Of a DNA stretch of 48,724 nt, positions 8,210-17,244 are shown in pieces. The position numbers and the translations under genes were made by a program. Below the pieces are notes generated by a model, which had not been told where the DNA came from, did not search any database, and worked only from the letters and a program-made list of their open reading frames with translations. Position 1 is the first letter of the stretch. Every line of letters begins with the position of its first letter. This DNA is from Pseudomonadota bacterium (GTDB taxonomy: Bacteria > Pseudomonadota > Gammaproteobacteria > Burkholderiales > Burkholderiaceae_C), in contig JAFEEH010000094.1 in the NCBI GenBank assembly GCA_018241185.1, positions 1-48,724 on the forward strand, in the 5' to 3' direction.

Positions 8210-9241
8210 ATGACCACCACCCGCATCCCTGCCACCCTGATTCCCGGCGACGGCATCGGCCCCGAGATCATGGACGCCACCCTGGCCGCGCTCGACGCCC
8301 TGGGCGCGCCCTTCGAGTGGGATTCCCAGATCGCCGGCCTCGGCGGCGTCAAGGCCGCCGGCGATCCGCTGCCCAAGGCCACGCTCGACTCGATCCGCAA
8401 GACGCGCCTGGCGCTCAAGGGCCCGCTGGAAACGCCTTCGGGCGGCGGCTACCGCAGCTCCAACGTGCGCCTGCGCGAGGAGTTCCAGCTCTTCGCCAAC
8501 GTGCGCCCGGCCCGCACCATCATCCCCGGCGGCCGCTTCGACAACATCGACCTGCTGGTGGTGCGCGAGAACCTCGAGGGCCTGTACATCGGCCACGAGC
8601 ACTACGTGCGCATCGACGGCGACCCGCATGCCGTGGCCATGGCCACCGGCATCAACACGCGCCAGGGCTGCCACCGCATCCTCGACTACGCCTTCCAGGC
8701 GGCCATCGCGCAGGGCCGCAAGAAGGTGACGGTGGTGCACAAGGCCAACATCATGAAGGCGCTCACCGGCATCTTCCTGGAGACGGCCGAGCAGCTCTAC
8801 GCCGAGAAGTACCAGGGCAAGTTCCAGTTCGAGACCATGATCGTCGACGCCTGCGCGATGAAGCTGGTGCTCAACCCCTGGCAGTTCGACACCGTGGTCA
8901 CGACCAACCTGTTCGGCGACATCCTGTCCGACCTGGTGGCCGGCCTGGTCGGCGGCCTGGGCATGGCGCCGGGTGCCAACATCGGCGCCGACGCGGCCAT
9001 CTTCGAGGCCGTGCACGGCTCGGCCCCCGACATCGCGGGCAAGGGCATCGCCAACCCGATCGCGCTGATGCTCGCTGCGGCGCAGATGCTCGACCACGTG
9101 CAGCGTACCGACCTGGCCCACCGCCTGCGCACCGGCATCGACCAGACCCTGAACGTCGACAAGGTGCGCACCGGCGACCTGGGCGGCACGGCCAACACGG
9201 CGGCCTTCACGCAGGCGCTGGTGGCGCGGTTGAAGGGTTGA
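8210..9241 (+). CDS. Isocitrate dehydrogenase, short (NAD-type) form
   Basis: A 343-residue member of the isocitrate/isopropylmalate dehydrogenase family. It converts isocitrate to 2-oxoglutarate and CO2. The start ATLIPGDGIGPEI is typical. The substrate loop is LETPSGGGYRSSNVRLRE and the metal/cofactor signature region is NLFGDILSDL. It is short, like NAD-dependent homologues, and unlike the roughly 415-residue Icd of E. coli. Tartrate or homoisocitrate dehydrogenase activity is possible, but the Ser/Asn/Arg substrate loop favours isocitrate. It precedes a YceH-family gene by five bases. Confidence 0.88.
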   Translation: MTTTRIPATLIPGDGIGPEIMDATLAALDALGAPFEWDSQIAGLGGVKAAGDPLPKATLDSIRKTRLALKGPLETPSGGGYRSSNVRLREEFQLFANVRPARTIIPGGRFDNIDLLVVRENLEGLYIGHEHYVRIDGDPHAVAMATGINTRQGCHRILDYAFQAAIAQGRKKVTVVHKANIMKALTGIFLETAEQLYAEKYQGKFQFETMIVDACAMKLVLNPWQFDTVVTTNLFGDILSDLVAGLVGGLGMAPGANIGADAAIFEAVHGSAPDIAGKGIANPIALMLAAAQMLDHVQRTDLAHRLRTGIDQTLNVDKVRTGDLGGTANTAAFTQALVARLKG

Positions 9242-9246
9242 CGGCG

Positions 9247-9972
9247 TTGAGCGAGTCACCCGACGCATCGGCGCCCGCGGCCGCGCCCGGCCCGGGCTGG
9301 ACGCTCGATGCTGCCGAGACGCGCGTGCTCGGCGTGCTGATCGAGAAGCAGCGCACGGTGCCCGACACCTACCCGCTCACGCTCAACAGCCTGGTGGCCG
9401 GCTGCAACCAGAAGACCAGCCGCCACCCGGTGATGGAACTGGGCGATGGGCAGGTGCAGGCCGCCCTCGACGGCTTGCGCGCCCATGCGCTGATCACCGA
9501 GACCAGCGGCGGCCGTGCCATGCGTTACGGCCACAACGCCGACCGCGTGCTGAAGCTGCCCTCGCAGTCGGTCATCCTGCTGGCCGTGCTGATGCTGCGC
9601 GGCCCGCAGACCGCGGGCGAACTGCGTATCGCCAGCGACCGCATGCACAACTTCGCCGACATCTCGTCGGTCGAAGGCTTCCTCGACGAGATGGCCGAGC
9701 GGCCGGCCGGCGCGCTGGTGGTCAAGCTGCCGCGGCTGCCGGGCGCGCGTGAAAGCCGTTGGATGCACCTGCTGGCCGGACCGCCGTCCGAGGAACTGAT
9801 GGCTGCCGCGGCGGCATCGCCGGTGGCCCGCGCCGCCGCGCCGGCCGATCCGGGCGAAGTGGCGGCGCTGCAGGGCCGGGTGGCGCAGCTCGAAGCGGAA
9901 GTCCTCGCCTTGCGCGCCACGTTGGTCAGGGTGTGCACGGAGTTGGGCATCGACGCTGGCACAGACTCCTAG
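9247..9972 (+). CDS. YceH family (DUF480) protein
   Basis: A 241-residue product. The core begins LDAAETRVLGVLIEKQRTVP and contains YPLTLNSLVAGCNQKTSR, the DUF480/YceH signature. The family has two winged-helix-like domains and no settled function. The C-terminus (about 205-235) is a predicted coiled coil (ALQGRVAQLEAEVLALR). There is no in-frame ATG ahead of the conserved core. TTG at 9247 is the best start, with AAGGG about 10 bases upstream inside the end of the isocitrate dehydrogenase gene. Five bases separate the two genes. Confidence 0.85.
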   Translation: MSESPDASAPAAAPGPGWTLDAAETRVLGVLIEKQRTVPDTYPLTLNSLVAGCNQKTSRHPVMELGDGQVQAALDGLRAHALITETSGGRAMRYGHNADRVLKLPSQSVILLAVLMLRGPQTAGELRIASDRMHNFADISSVEGFLDEMAERPAGALVVKLPRLPGARESRWMHLLAGPPSEELMAAAAASPVARAAAPADPGEVAALQGRVAQLEAEVLALRATLVRVCTELGIDAGTDS

Positions 9973-10108
9973 GTTCGTTTCAGCCCGAAACCGCGCGTGC
10001 CCTGCAGCGCAGGGCGCCGGCTGATGCCGCCGCCGGTGGCGCAGGACGCCCGCTTGTTGGCATTTCTCTCTACAGTCGGAGCACCTTCCATCCGCTGCGA
10101 GGAACGCC

Positions 10109-11740
10109 GTGCGACCCACGATTGCGCCGCCGATCCGACGGCACCCCGCCGTTGTCCTGGGCCTTGCCCTGACGCTTCTGCTCGGCGCCTGCGGTGACCG
10201 GCGAGCGGCACCCGAGGCCGGGTCAGCCCCCGACGGCGCACTGGCTTCGCCGGCCTCGTCGGCCGCGCCCGCGCGCTACCTGCTGGCGCGCGCCGTGAAC
10301 GAGGGGGCGGCCGGCCGTCCGGGCGGCCGCAGCACCCTCTACGTGGTCGACCCGGCCAAGCCCTCGCCGGCGCTGCATGCCATCGACCTGGGCGTCGACA
10401 CCGCGAGCCCCTACGGACCCCCCATCGCCGGCGGCACGCAGGCCTACCGGATGGACCGCGCCGCACGCCGATCCACCTATGCCGGGCAGTCGGTGGCGCT
10501 GTTCGTGAAGGACGGCAAGGTGTTCAAGGTCGAACTGCGCGCCGACCTCCCGCATGCGCCGACGCAGGTCTCGTCCCTCGGCAATGCCTGCCGCCTGGCG
10601 CGCGACATGGTGATCCCGACCGTGAGCGCGGACGGCCGCGATGCCTGGTTCAAGGTCGACACCGCCGGCCCGGGCGGCAACTGCGCCTACGGCAGCACCG
10701 CCGCGGCCTATGTGCGCACCACGATGGATGCGGGCGCGCCAGCGCTTGAGCAACTCCCCGGCGAGTGGGTCGATGCGCTGGACGATGGTGCGCACAACAC
10801 ACTGGCCTACCTTATGCTGGCGCCGGAGGGGCTGGTGCTCTACGACGTCGACCTGCGCCGCCGCATCGGCGCCGTGCAGGGCGGCGGCGGCGTGCGCAAG
10901 GCGCAGCTCATGGGCTTCGACTACAGCGCGCCCCAGGCGCATTACTACCGCGTCGACGACACCGTGCGGCATCTGCGGTGGGACGCCAAGGCCGCGACGC
11001 TCTCGCCCTCCCTGCTGCCGCTGACGCGGCCCGATTTCGGGCCCCGCAATGTGGTCGGGCATGCCGATCTCCAGGCCTTCTATTTCGGCGACGGCAACCG
11101 CGTGTTCAAGGTGGCAGGGGGTGGCCCTCCCGTGCAGATCGCGACCGTGGCGGGGCTGCCGGTCTACGCGATCATGATGACCGACACCCACCTGGTGGTG
11201 TGGCAGGCCGATCCGGCGCGCCCGACGCTGGGCAACAGCGCCACCGTGGTGGCCAAGTCCGATGGTCGGACCACGGTGTCGATCGAAGGCGCGACGCCGG
11301 TCGGTGCGACGGCCACGCGCATGGTTTACCTCACGCGTCGGGGCGCCGAGCACCGCACCGTCGCCTTCGACGGCCAAGAAGACGCGGCGCTGGCGGCCGG
11401 CCCCGCCGGTGCCACGCTGGTCTTTGCGCCGAGCCGCGTGGCCGACCTGCAGTACCTGGAAGCGGCGGTGGGCTGCGCGCCGGCGCCGGCAGCGGGCCGA
11501 CCCTGCGAAGGCCGCATCGTGCAGCGGGCGATCGGTGGCGCCGAGGGCAGCGAGCTCGTCATCGGCGCGGTCCCGCCGGGCGCTGCGGCGCGCCTGCAGT
11601 TCGTCGATCCGACCTTTGGCGTGGAACTGCCGCTGCCCTATGGGGGCGCCCCGGCCCTCCTGACCATCGGCAACACGCTGCACGTGTGGACACCGGGGCA
11701 GGCGGGTTCGCTTGCGCAGGTGGGGCGCACGCCGGGCTAG
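10109..11740 (+). CDS. Large hypothetical lipoprotein
   Basis: A 543-residue product starting at GTG, with GAGGAA five bases upstream. The signal peptide ends in lipobox LLGAC. The mature part has repeated YVVDPAK, VFKVELR, VFKV and LVVW-type strands about 40-60 residues apart. This pattern resembles a beta-propeller, but that is inference. No catalytic motif is recognised. It is probably transcribed alone: 136 bp separate it from yceH, which includes a 6-bp GCCCTG/CAGGGC hairpin at 9999-10015. Confidence 0.72.
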   Translation: MRPTIAPPIRRHPAVVLGLALTLLLGACGDRRAAPEAGSAPDGALASPASSAAPARYLLARAVNEGAAGRPGGRSTLYVVDPAKPSPALHAIDLGVDTASPYGPPIAGGTQAYRMDRAARRSTYAGQSVALFVKDGKVFKVELRADLPHAPTQVSSLGNACRLARDMVIPTVSADGRDAWFKVDTAGPGGNCAYGSTAAAYVRTTMDAGAPALEQLPGEWVDALDDGAHNTLAYLMLAPEGLVLYDVDLRRRIGAVQGGGGVRKAQLMGFDYSAPQAHYYRVDDTVRHLRWDAKAATLSPSLLPLTRPDFGPRNVVGHADLQAFYFGDGNRVFKVAGGGPPVQIATVAGLPVYAIMMTDTHLVVWQADPARPTLGNSATVVAKSDGRTTVSIEGATPVGATATRMVYLTRRGAEHRTVAFDGQEDAALAAGPAGATLVFAPSRVADLQYLEAAVGCAPAPAAGRPCEGRIVQRAIGGAEGSELVIGAVPPGAAARLQFVDPTFGVELPLPYGGAPALLTIGNTLHVWTPGQAGSLAQVGRTPG

Positions 11741-11899
11741 AGCCGGGCGTGCGGCGCTGGTGATGACCATGCCCAGGCGCTCGGCGCAACGTGTGGCGGT
11801 GCCGGGCTGGCGGTCGATGTCTGGATGAACTTCTGCGCCCTCGGTGGCTGAACCCACCGGCCCGCTCGCTGGTCAGGCGGGCGGCGGTAGATTCGGGGC

Positions 11900-13069
11900 A
11901 TGCCTTCGATCCCATCCCCCGGTGGCACGCCCGCCACCCTCGCCAACTGGCGCCTGCCAACCCACAGCCGCCAGGCCTTCCGCCAGGTGCCGCAACTGCT
12001 GGCCACCGCGCCGGTGGCGCACGACCCGTCGCGTGTCCGCGCCTTGCTGCCCGCACCCATCGAGTGGGCGGCCTGGCGCGTCGCTGCGCGCGGCGGCCAG
12101 CCGCTGGATCTGGCCGCCTTCCTGCAGCACACGCACACCGACGGCATGGTGGTGCTGCAGCACGGCCGCATCCTGGGCGAGTGGTGGTGCGAGGGCATGG
12201 CGGCCGACACCCTGCACATCTTCATGTCGGCGACCAAGTCGGTGGTCGGTCTGCTGTGCGGCGCAATGGTGATGCGCGGTGCGCTGGACATGGACGCGCC
12301 GGTCAGTCGCTACGTGCCCGAGATCGCCCACACGGGCTATGCCGGCGCCACGGTGCGTCAACTGGCCGACATGCGCGCCGACGCGCAACTGGACACCGAG
12401 GACCTGCGCCGCTACGCCGCGGCCACCGGTTGGGACCCGGTGCCCGAGGGCCACGCGCCCGCCGGCCTGCATGCCTTCCTGGCCGGCTTGCCGGCGCGCG
12501 AGCCGGCGCACGGCGGCCCGTTTCGCTACGTGTCCGCCAACACCGACCTGCTGGGCTGGGTGCTCGAGCGCGCGGCCGGCCAGCCATTACCGGCGATGCT
12601 GTCGGAGTGGCTGTGGCAGCCGCTGGGCGCGGCGCACGACGCGGCCCTCACGCTCGACTGGGACGGGGCACCGCGCGCCACCGGCGGCCTGTGCGGCACG
12701 CTGCACGACTTCGCGCGCGTCGGCCAACTGGTGCTCGACGGTGGGCGCCATGGCGACACGCAGGTCGTGCCTGCTGCCTGGATCGACGACATCGCGCAGC
12801 AGGGCGACAGCGCCGCCTGGGCTGCGGGTGAGTTCGCGCAGGCCTTCGGCCGCCGCGCCATGCACTACCGCAGCGGCTGGTACGTGCTCGAGGGCGACAC
12901 GCCACTGCTCTTCGCCATGGGCATCCACGGGCAGCACATCTTCGTGGACCGCGCGCGCAGCCTGGTGATCGCCAAGCTGTCGGCCTACCCCCAGGCACTG
13001 GACGGCGAGGCCACGGCGCTCACCTTGCGGGCGGTGGAGGCCGTGCGCCAGTTCGTCGCCCCCGCCTGA
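11900..13069 (+). CDS. Serine hydrolase of the beta-lactamase/NylB family
   Basis: A 389-residue member of the class C beta-lactamase/DD-peptidase fold. The nucleophile is Ser110 in FMSATKS, with Lys113 (SxxK). A YVSAN motif at 210-214 corresponds to the YxN element. The order of blocks matches 6-aminohexanoate-dimer hydrolases and related esterases: SATKSVVGLL, then the DMRAD-like LADMRADA, then IHGQHIFVDR. There is no export signal, so it is probably cytoplasmic. The real substrate is unknown, and beta-lactamase activity should not be assumed. Confidence 0.87.
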   Translation: MPSIPSPGGTPATLANWRLPTHSRQAFRQVPQLLATAPVAHDPSRVRALLPAPIEWAAWRVAARGGQPLDLAAFLQHTHTDGMVVLQHGRILGEWWCEGMAADTLHIFMSATKSVVGLLCGAMVMRGALDMDAPVSRYVPEIAHTGYAGATVRQLADMRADAQLDTEDLRRYAAATGWDPVPEGHAPAGLHAFLAGLPAREPAHGGPFRYVSANTDLLGWVLERAAGQPLPAMLSEWLWQPLGAAHDAALTLDWDGAPRATGGLCGTLHDFARVGQLVLDGGRHGDTQVVPAAWIDDIAQQGDSAAWAAGEFAQAFGRRAMHYRSGWYVLEGDTPLLFAMGIHGQHIFVDRARSLVIAKLSAYPQALDGEATALTLRAVEAVRQFVAPA

Positions 13070-13163
13070 GCCGCAGCCCACGCCCAGTCGCGCATCGGAC
13101 GCGGCGGCGCCCAGGGGTGCGCTACCGTGCGCCCACTTCCATCCTCACGCATCGGAGACACGC

Positions 13164-13577
13164 ATGGCCACTTCCCCCGCCCTTGCCACCTGGCACCGCC
13201 TCGTTCGCGAGCGCGACATGTCGGGCCTGGACACGCTGCTGGACGACAGCGCCGTCTTTCATTCGCCCGTGGTGCACACGCCGCAGGTGGGCAAGCGCAT
13301 CACGGCGGCCTACCTGCGCGCCGCCTTCGACGTGTTCTTCAACGACACCTTCCGCTACGTGCGCGAGACGGTCGCCGCGGACCATGCGGTGCTGGAGTTC
13401 GAGGTCGTCATCGACGGCATCAGCGTCAACGGCATCGACATGATCACGTGGAATGCCGAGGGCCGCATCACCGCCTTCAAGGTCATGATCCGCCCGCTCA
13501 AGGCGATCCAGCTGATCCACCAGAAGATGGCCGCGATGCTCGAAGCGCAAGCGGCGAGGGCGGGACAAAAGACCTGA
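13164..13577 (+). CDS. NTF2-like (SnoaL/ketosteroid isomerase fold) protein
   Basis: A 137-residue protein with the cone-shaped NTF2-like fold pattern: an N-terminal helix (WHRLVRERDMSGLDTLLDD), a strand FHSPVV, a helix at about 55-65, then alternating strands ending GRITAFKVMIRP. Related proteins are isomerases, cyclases or ligand-binding domains. The active residue set cannot be named here. GGAGA lies about seven bases before the ATG. Confidence 0.8.
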   Translation: MATSPALATWHRLVRERDMSGLDTLLDDSAVFHSPVVHTPQVGKRITAAYLRAAFDVFFNDTFRYVRETVAADHAVLEFEVVIDGISVNGIDMITWNAEGRITAFKVMIRPLKAIQLIHQKMAAMLEAQAARAGQKT

Positions 13578-13584
13578 AGGACGA

Positions 13585-13632
13585 AAGTGCAATCGGCCGC
13601 CAGCGCCCGCCAGTCGGGCCTTGCGGCCAAAT
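13585..13632 (-). repeat. Degenerate dispersed repeat, copy C
   Basis: On the minus strand it ends GGCGGGCGCTGGCGGCCGATTGCACTT, matching the tail of the better copies. The TTTGCTA...GATAGC head is not recognisable. It lies between the converging NTF2-like and patatin genes. Confidence 0.45.
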
Positions 13633-13644
13633 TCGTCACATCCG

Positions 13645-14901
13645 TTACGAATCGCGGCCCGGCGCTTCGTCCCAGCCGAAGAAGCGCCGCACCGCCTCGC
13701 GCCGGGCCAGCGTGTCGGCCCGCCCCAGCGCCATCAGCTCGCGCGTGAAACCGGTGTCGAACAGCAGGTAGCTCGCCAGCGCCGACGACTGCGTGGCGGC
13801 TGCGCCGTCGGCGTTGGCCGGGCCGCGGTGGCCGAAGGCGCGGCGCACCACGCCGGGCAGTGCGTCCACATGCCGCGCGGCGATCACGTCGATGCGCTCC
13901 GAGGGCGCGATCACCAGCAGCTCGACCGGCCGCAGATGCGTGTCGCGCCGCGCCTCGGGCGGCACCAGCGACAGCGTCTGGTTGATGCGCTGCAGCCGCT
14001 CCACGTCCACCGCCAGCGCGTCGAGGAAGATGCTCGACATCGCATGCCCCGCGATCTGTGCCAGCGTGGGGTAGCCGGCCAGCGTGTTGGGGCCTTGCGA
14101 GGCCTGCGGCTCGTGCAGCCGGCCGGCGCCCACCACCAGCACGCGCCGCGCGCCCAGGTGGATGGCCGCCGAGATCGGCGCCGACTGGCGCATCGAGCCG
14201 TCGCCGAAATACTCGGTGTGGCCGCCGTGCGCGATGGCCGTGGCCGGGAAGACGAAAGGGATGGCCGAGGACGCGAGCAGGTGCGCGTGCGTGATCGGCC
14301 CCGGCACCGCCTGCCGCTGCGAGCGCACCCAGGGCTGCATCGGCACGGCCGACTGGTAGAAGGTGAAGTGCTCGCCCGAGCTGTAGCTCGAGGCCGTGAC
14401 GGCCAGCGCACGCAGGTGGCCGTCGCGCATCAGGCGCGGCAACCGGTCGAGCGGCACCAGGTGCTGCAGCAGGTCGGCCAGCGGCGCGTTGTCGAGCAGC
14501 GAGCGCGGCTGCTCGCGCCGCCAGCGCGCCAGCAGCCGTGCCAGCCCGTAGAGCATGCGCCAGCGGCCGGCCACGTCGAGCAGGTGCAGCCCGTCGGCGC
14601 GGTACACCTGCTCGGGCCGGAACTGCTGCCACACGTCGGCGATGTGGCGCACCGCGTGGTCGAAGTCGGCCGCGCCGCAGGCCAGCGCCGCGGCGTTGAT
14701 GGCACCGGCCGAGGTGCCGGTGATGATGGGGAAGGGGTTGCCGGCCTGCTGCCGCCCGGCTTCGCGCCGCAGGTCGGCCAGCGCCTCCAGCACGCCGACC
14801 TGGTAGGCGGCGCGGGCACCGCCGCCGGTGAGCAGCAGTCCCGCGGGCGAAGCGGCGTCGGACGCGCGGGAGGGGCTTGCGGAGGCGGGCGGATGCGGCA
14901 T
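13645..14901 (-). CDS. Patatin-like phospholipase
   Basis: A 418-residue protein. The oxyanion motif GGGARAAYQVG is at 26-36, the nucleophile elbow GTSAGA carries Ser64, and the catalytic Asp is in GDGS (about Asp234). Together these give the patatin Ser-Asp dyad of lipid acyl hydrolases. There is no signal peptide. It is divergent from apbC with only 42 bases between start codons, so the promoters must overlap. The start at 14901 is the first ATG compatible with the divergent gene. Confidence 0.92.
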   Translation of the reverse strand: MPHPPASASPSRASDAASPAGLLLTGGGARAAYQVGVLEALADLRREAGRQQAGNPFPIITGTSAGAINAAALACGAADFDHAVRHIADVWQQFRPEQVYRADGLHLLDVAGRWRMLYGLARLLARWRREQPRSLLDNAPLADLLQHLVPLDRLPRLMRDGHLRALAVTASSYSSGEHFTFYQSAVPMQPWVRSQRQAVPGPITHAHLLASSAIPFVFPATAIAHGGHTEYFGDGSMRQSAPISAAIHLGARRVLVVGAGRLHEPQASQGPNTLAGYPTLAQIAGHAMSSIFLDALAVDVERLQRINQTLSLVPPEARRDTHLRPVELLVIAPSERIDVIAARHVDALPGVVRRAFGHRGPANADGAAATQSSALASYLLFDTGFTRELMALGRADTLARREAVRRFFGWDEAPGRDS

Positions 14902-14943
14902 GGAGGCAGCCCGTAGACTACGCGCCACTTCGGAGCTTTCCCC

Positions 14944-16038
14944 ATGGCAGTTACCCCAGAGGTCCTTCAGAACGCGCTCCAGGCCGTCGTGGACCCGAAC
15001 ACCGGCAAGCCCTTCGCGGCCGGCAAATCCCTCCAGAACCTCCAGATCGACGGCGCGGATGTCGCCTTCGACATCGAACTGGGCTACCCCGCGAAGAGCC
15101 AGCATGCCGCCCTGCGCAAGGCGCTGGTCGAGGCCGCCCGCACCGTGCCCGGCGTGGGCAACGTGTCGGTCAACTTCAAGCTCAACGTCGTGAGCCACGC
15201 CGTGCAGCGCGGCGTGCAGCTGATGCCCAACGTGAAGAACATCGTCGCCGTGGCCTCGGGCAAGGGCGGCGTGGGCAAGAGCACCACCGCTGCCAACCTG
15301 GCGCTGGCGCTGGCGGCCGAAGGCGCCACCGTCGGCCTGCTCGATGCCGACATCTACGGCCCCAGCCAGTCGCTGATGATGGGCCTGCAGGGCCGCAAGC
15401 CCGAGAGCACCGACGGCAAGAGCATGGAGCCGATCGTCAACCACGGCGTGCAGGTCATGTCGATCGGCTTCCTCGTCGATGCCGACCAGGCCATGATCTG
15501 GCGCGGCCCCATGGCCACGCAGGCGCTGGAGCAGATGCTGCGCCAGACCAACTGGAAGGACCTGGACTACCTCGTCGTCGACATGCCGCCCGGCACCGGC
15601 GACATCCAGCTCACCCTGAGCCAGCGCGTGCCCATCACCGGCGCGGTGATCGTCACCACGCCGCAGGACATCGCGCTGCTCGATGCACGCAAGGGCATCA
15701 AGATGTTCGAGAAGGTGGGCGTGCCCATCCTCGGCATCGTCGAGAACATGGCGGTGCACGTGTGCACGAACTGCGGCCACGTCGAGCACATCTTCGGCGC
15801 CGACGGCGGCAGGAAGATGGCCGCCGAGTACGGCATGCCCTACCTGGGCGCACTGCCGCTGGCGCTGGCGATCCGCGAGCAGGCCGACAGCGGCACGCCC
15901 ACCGTGGTGGCGGCGCCCGACAGCGAAGCGGCCGGCCTGTACCGCGAGGTGGCGCGCCAGGTGGCGGTGAGCATCGCGCAGAAGGCCAAGGACTTCAGCG
16001 CGAAGTTCCCGACCATCACGGTCAGCAAGACCACCTGA
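14944..16038 (+). CDS. apbC: Iron-sulfur cluster carrier protein ApbC (Mrp/NBP35 ATPase)
   Basis: A 364-residue P-loop ATPase that transfers [4Fe-4S] clusters to apo-proteins. It has an N-terminal MIP18-like domain (about 1-95), a deviant Walker A KGGVGKSTT from 107, and the cluster-binding CTNC pair (Cys274, Cys277). Clients could include the nearby aconitase and the molybdopterin oxidoreductase. The LysR gene starts one base after its stop. Confidence 0.95.
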   Translation: MAVTPEVLQNALQAVVDPNTGKPFAAGKSLQNLQIDGADVAFDIELGYPAKSQHAALRKALVEAARTVPGVGNVSVNFKLNVVSHAVQRGVQLMPNVKNIVAVASGKGGVGKSTTAANLALALAAEGATVGLLDADIYGPSQSLMMGLQGRKPESTDGKSMEPIVNHGVQVMSIGFLVDADQAMIWRGPMATQALEQMLRQTNWKDLDYLVVDMPPGTGDIQLTLSQRVPITGAVIVTTPQDIALLDARKGIKMFEKVGVPILGIVENMAVHVCTNCGHVEHIFGADGGRKMAAEYGMPYLGALPLALAIREQADSGTPTVVAAPDSEAAGLYREVARQVAVSIAQKAKDFSAKFPTITVSKTT

Positions 16039-16039
16039 C

Positions 16040-17068
16040 GTGAACCTGCTCGCCTCGCTGCGCTACCTCGCCGCGCTGAGCGAGCACCGGCATTTCGGCC
16101 GCGCGGCCGCGGCCTGCCACATCACGCAGCCGGCCTTGTCGAACGCCATGCGGGCGCTGGAAGAGGAATTCGGCGTCGTCATCGTGCGCCGGGGCCGCAG
16201 CTTTGCCGGCCTCACGCCCGAGGGCGAGACCGTGCTGGCCAGCGCGCACCGCATGCTGCACGAGCACGAGCGGCTGCAGCAGCAACTGCGCAGCGAGGCC
16301 GGCCACCCGCGCGGCCACCTGCGCATGGCGGCCGTGCCCACGGCGATGCCTTTGCTCACGCGCTTCGCGGCGCGGCTGCAGGCGCGGCATCCGGGCATCG
16401 TGCCCACGGTGCTGTCGATGAGCTCGGTGGAGCTGGAGGCGGGCCTGGATGCACTCGCGCTGGACCTGGCGCTCGGCTACACCGAACGCATGGATGCGGT
16501 GGGCAAGGGCCAGGCGGCGCGGCTGCAGGCCTGGCCGCAGACGGTGGAGCACTACTTCCTGTTGCGGCGCCGGAACGCGCCGGGCACGGCGAACGGCAAG
16601 GACAAAGGCAAGGACAAGGGCAAGGACAAGGGCGTAGAGGCCCTGCACCTCGGCCCGCCCCTCGGCTGGGCCGAGGCGGCGGCGCTGCCGCTGGTGCTGC
16701 TCACGCCGGAGATGCACAACCGCGCCATCGTCGATGCCGCCTTCGCGGCCGCCGGCGCGAAGGCGGTGACGCCGGCGATCGAGACGAATTCGGTGCTCAC
16801 GCTCGCGCTGGCGGTGCAGGCCGGCGAGGTGTGCGCCATCCTGCCCGGCGCCATGGTCGACACCGTGCGCCGCCATGTCGACCTCGAGGCCCTGCCGCTG
16901 GTCGCGCCGAGGGTGCGCACGCCGCTGGGCTTCATGGCGCCTGCGGCGGTGCAGCCTTCGCGCACGCTGGAAGCGGCGCTGGCGCTGTTGCAGGACGCCG
17001 CCTGGCGCGAGGAGGTCGTGGCCCACAGCGGCGCGCTCGGCGTCGCGGAAGGTGGCACGACCACGTGA
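16040..17068 (+). CDS. LysR-family transcriptional regulator
   Basis: A 342-residue regulator starting at GTG. The N-terminal winged helix (about 1-60) contains HFGRAAAACHITQPALSNAM, and the effector-binding domain covers about 90-330. Residues 186-198 are an insertion of three KDKG repeats encoded by a 12-base tandem repeat, unusual for the family. Its position right upstream of an FdhF/YdeP-type oxidoreductase suggests control of that gene. It may be co-transcribed with apbC (one-base gap) and with the tiny ORF that overlaps its stop. Confidence 0.9.
   Translation: MNLLASLRYLAALSEHRHFGRAAAACHITQPALSNAMRALEEEFGVVIVRRGRSFAGLTPEGETVLASAHRMLHEHERLQQQLRSEAGHPRGHLRMAAVPTAMPLLTRFAARLQARHPGIVPTVLSMSSVELEAGLDALALDLALGYTERMDAVGKGQAARLQAWPQTVEHYFLLRRRNAPGTANGKDKGKDKGKDKGVEALHLGPPLGWAEAAALPLVLLTPEMHNRAIVDAAFAAAGAKAVTPAIETNSVLTLALAVQAGEVCAILPGAMVDTVRRHVDLEALPLVAPRVRTPLGFMAPAAVQPSRTLEAALALLQDAAWREEVVAHSGALGVAEGGTTT
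16595..16633 (+). repeat. 12-base tandem repeat (GGCAAGGACAAR x3) in the LysR gene
   Basis: Three near-identical 12-mers followed by GGC encode GKDKGKDKGKDKG. The only difference is one AAA/AAG codon. Such in-frame arrays can change copy number by slippage without breaking the frame. Confidence 0.9.
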
Positions 17069-17157
17069 CGGGGCCGCTGGACGCGCTGCGCGCGCTGTGG
17101 GAATTCTTCGTCGCCGTCGGCCACTTCTTCCTCTGGCTGTTCAACGTCGGGCGCTGA
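17065..17157 (+). CDS. 30-residue hydrophobic protein (candidate)
   Basis: A GTG overlaps the LysR stop (GTGA) and opens a 30-codon frame ending at TGA. The peptide has one hydrophobic, aromatic-rich stretch (ALWEFFVAVGHFFLWLFNVG), long enough for one membrane helix. The overlap suggests translation by re-initiation. It lies 87 bases before the oxidoreductase gene. No homologue is known to me. Confidence 0.45.
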   Translation: MTGPLDALRALWEFFVAVGHFFLWLFNVGR

Positions 17158-17244
17158 GCCCGGTCGGGCGTCATTGCCTTTCTGAATGGGGCGATGCGTC
17201 GAATCCATTTGACCGTGTCCGACGCCCCGGCCCACACTGGTCTG

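Noticed and set aside
11900-13069. Calling the SxxK hydrolase an antibiotic-resistance beta-lactamase
   Set aside because: It has no signal peptide and its motif spacing fits NylB-like esterases/amidases better.
14902-15789. N-terminal extension of the patatin frame across apbC
   Set aside because: The extra 296 codons are antisense to apbC; the patatin motifs need only the frame from 14901.
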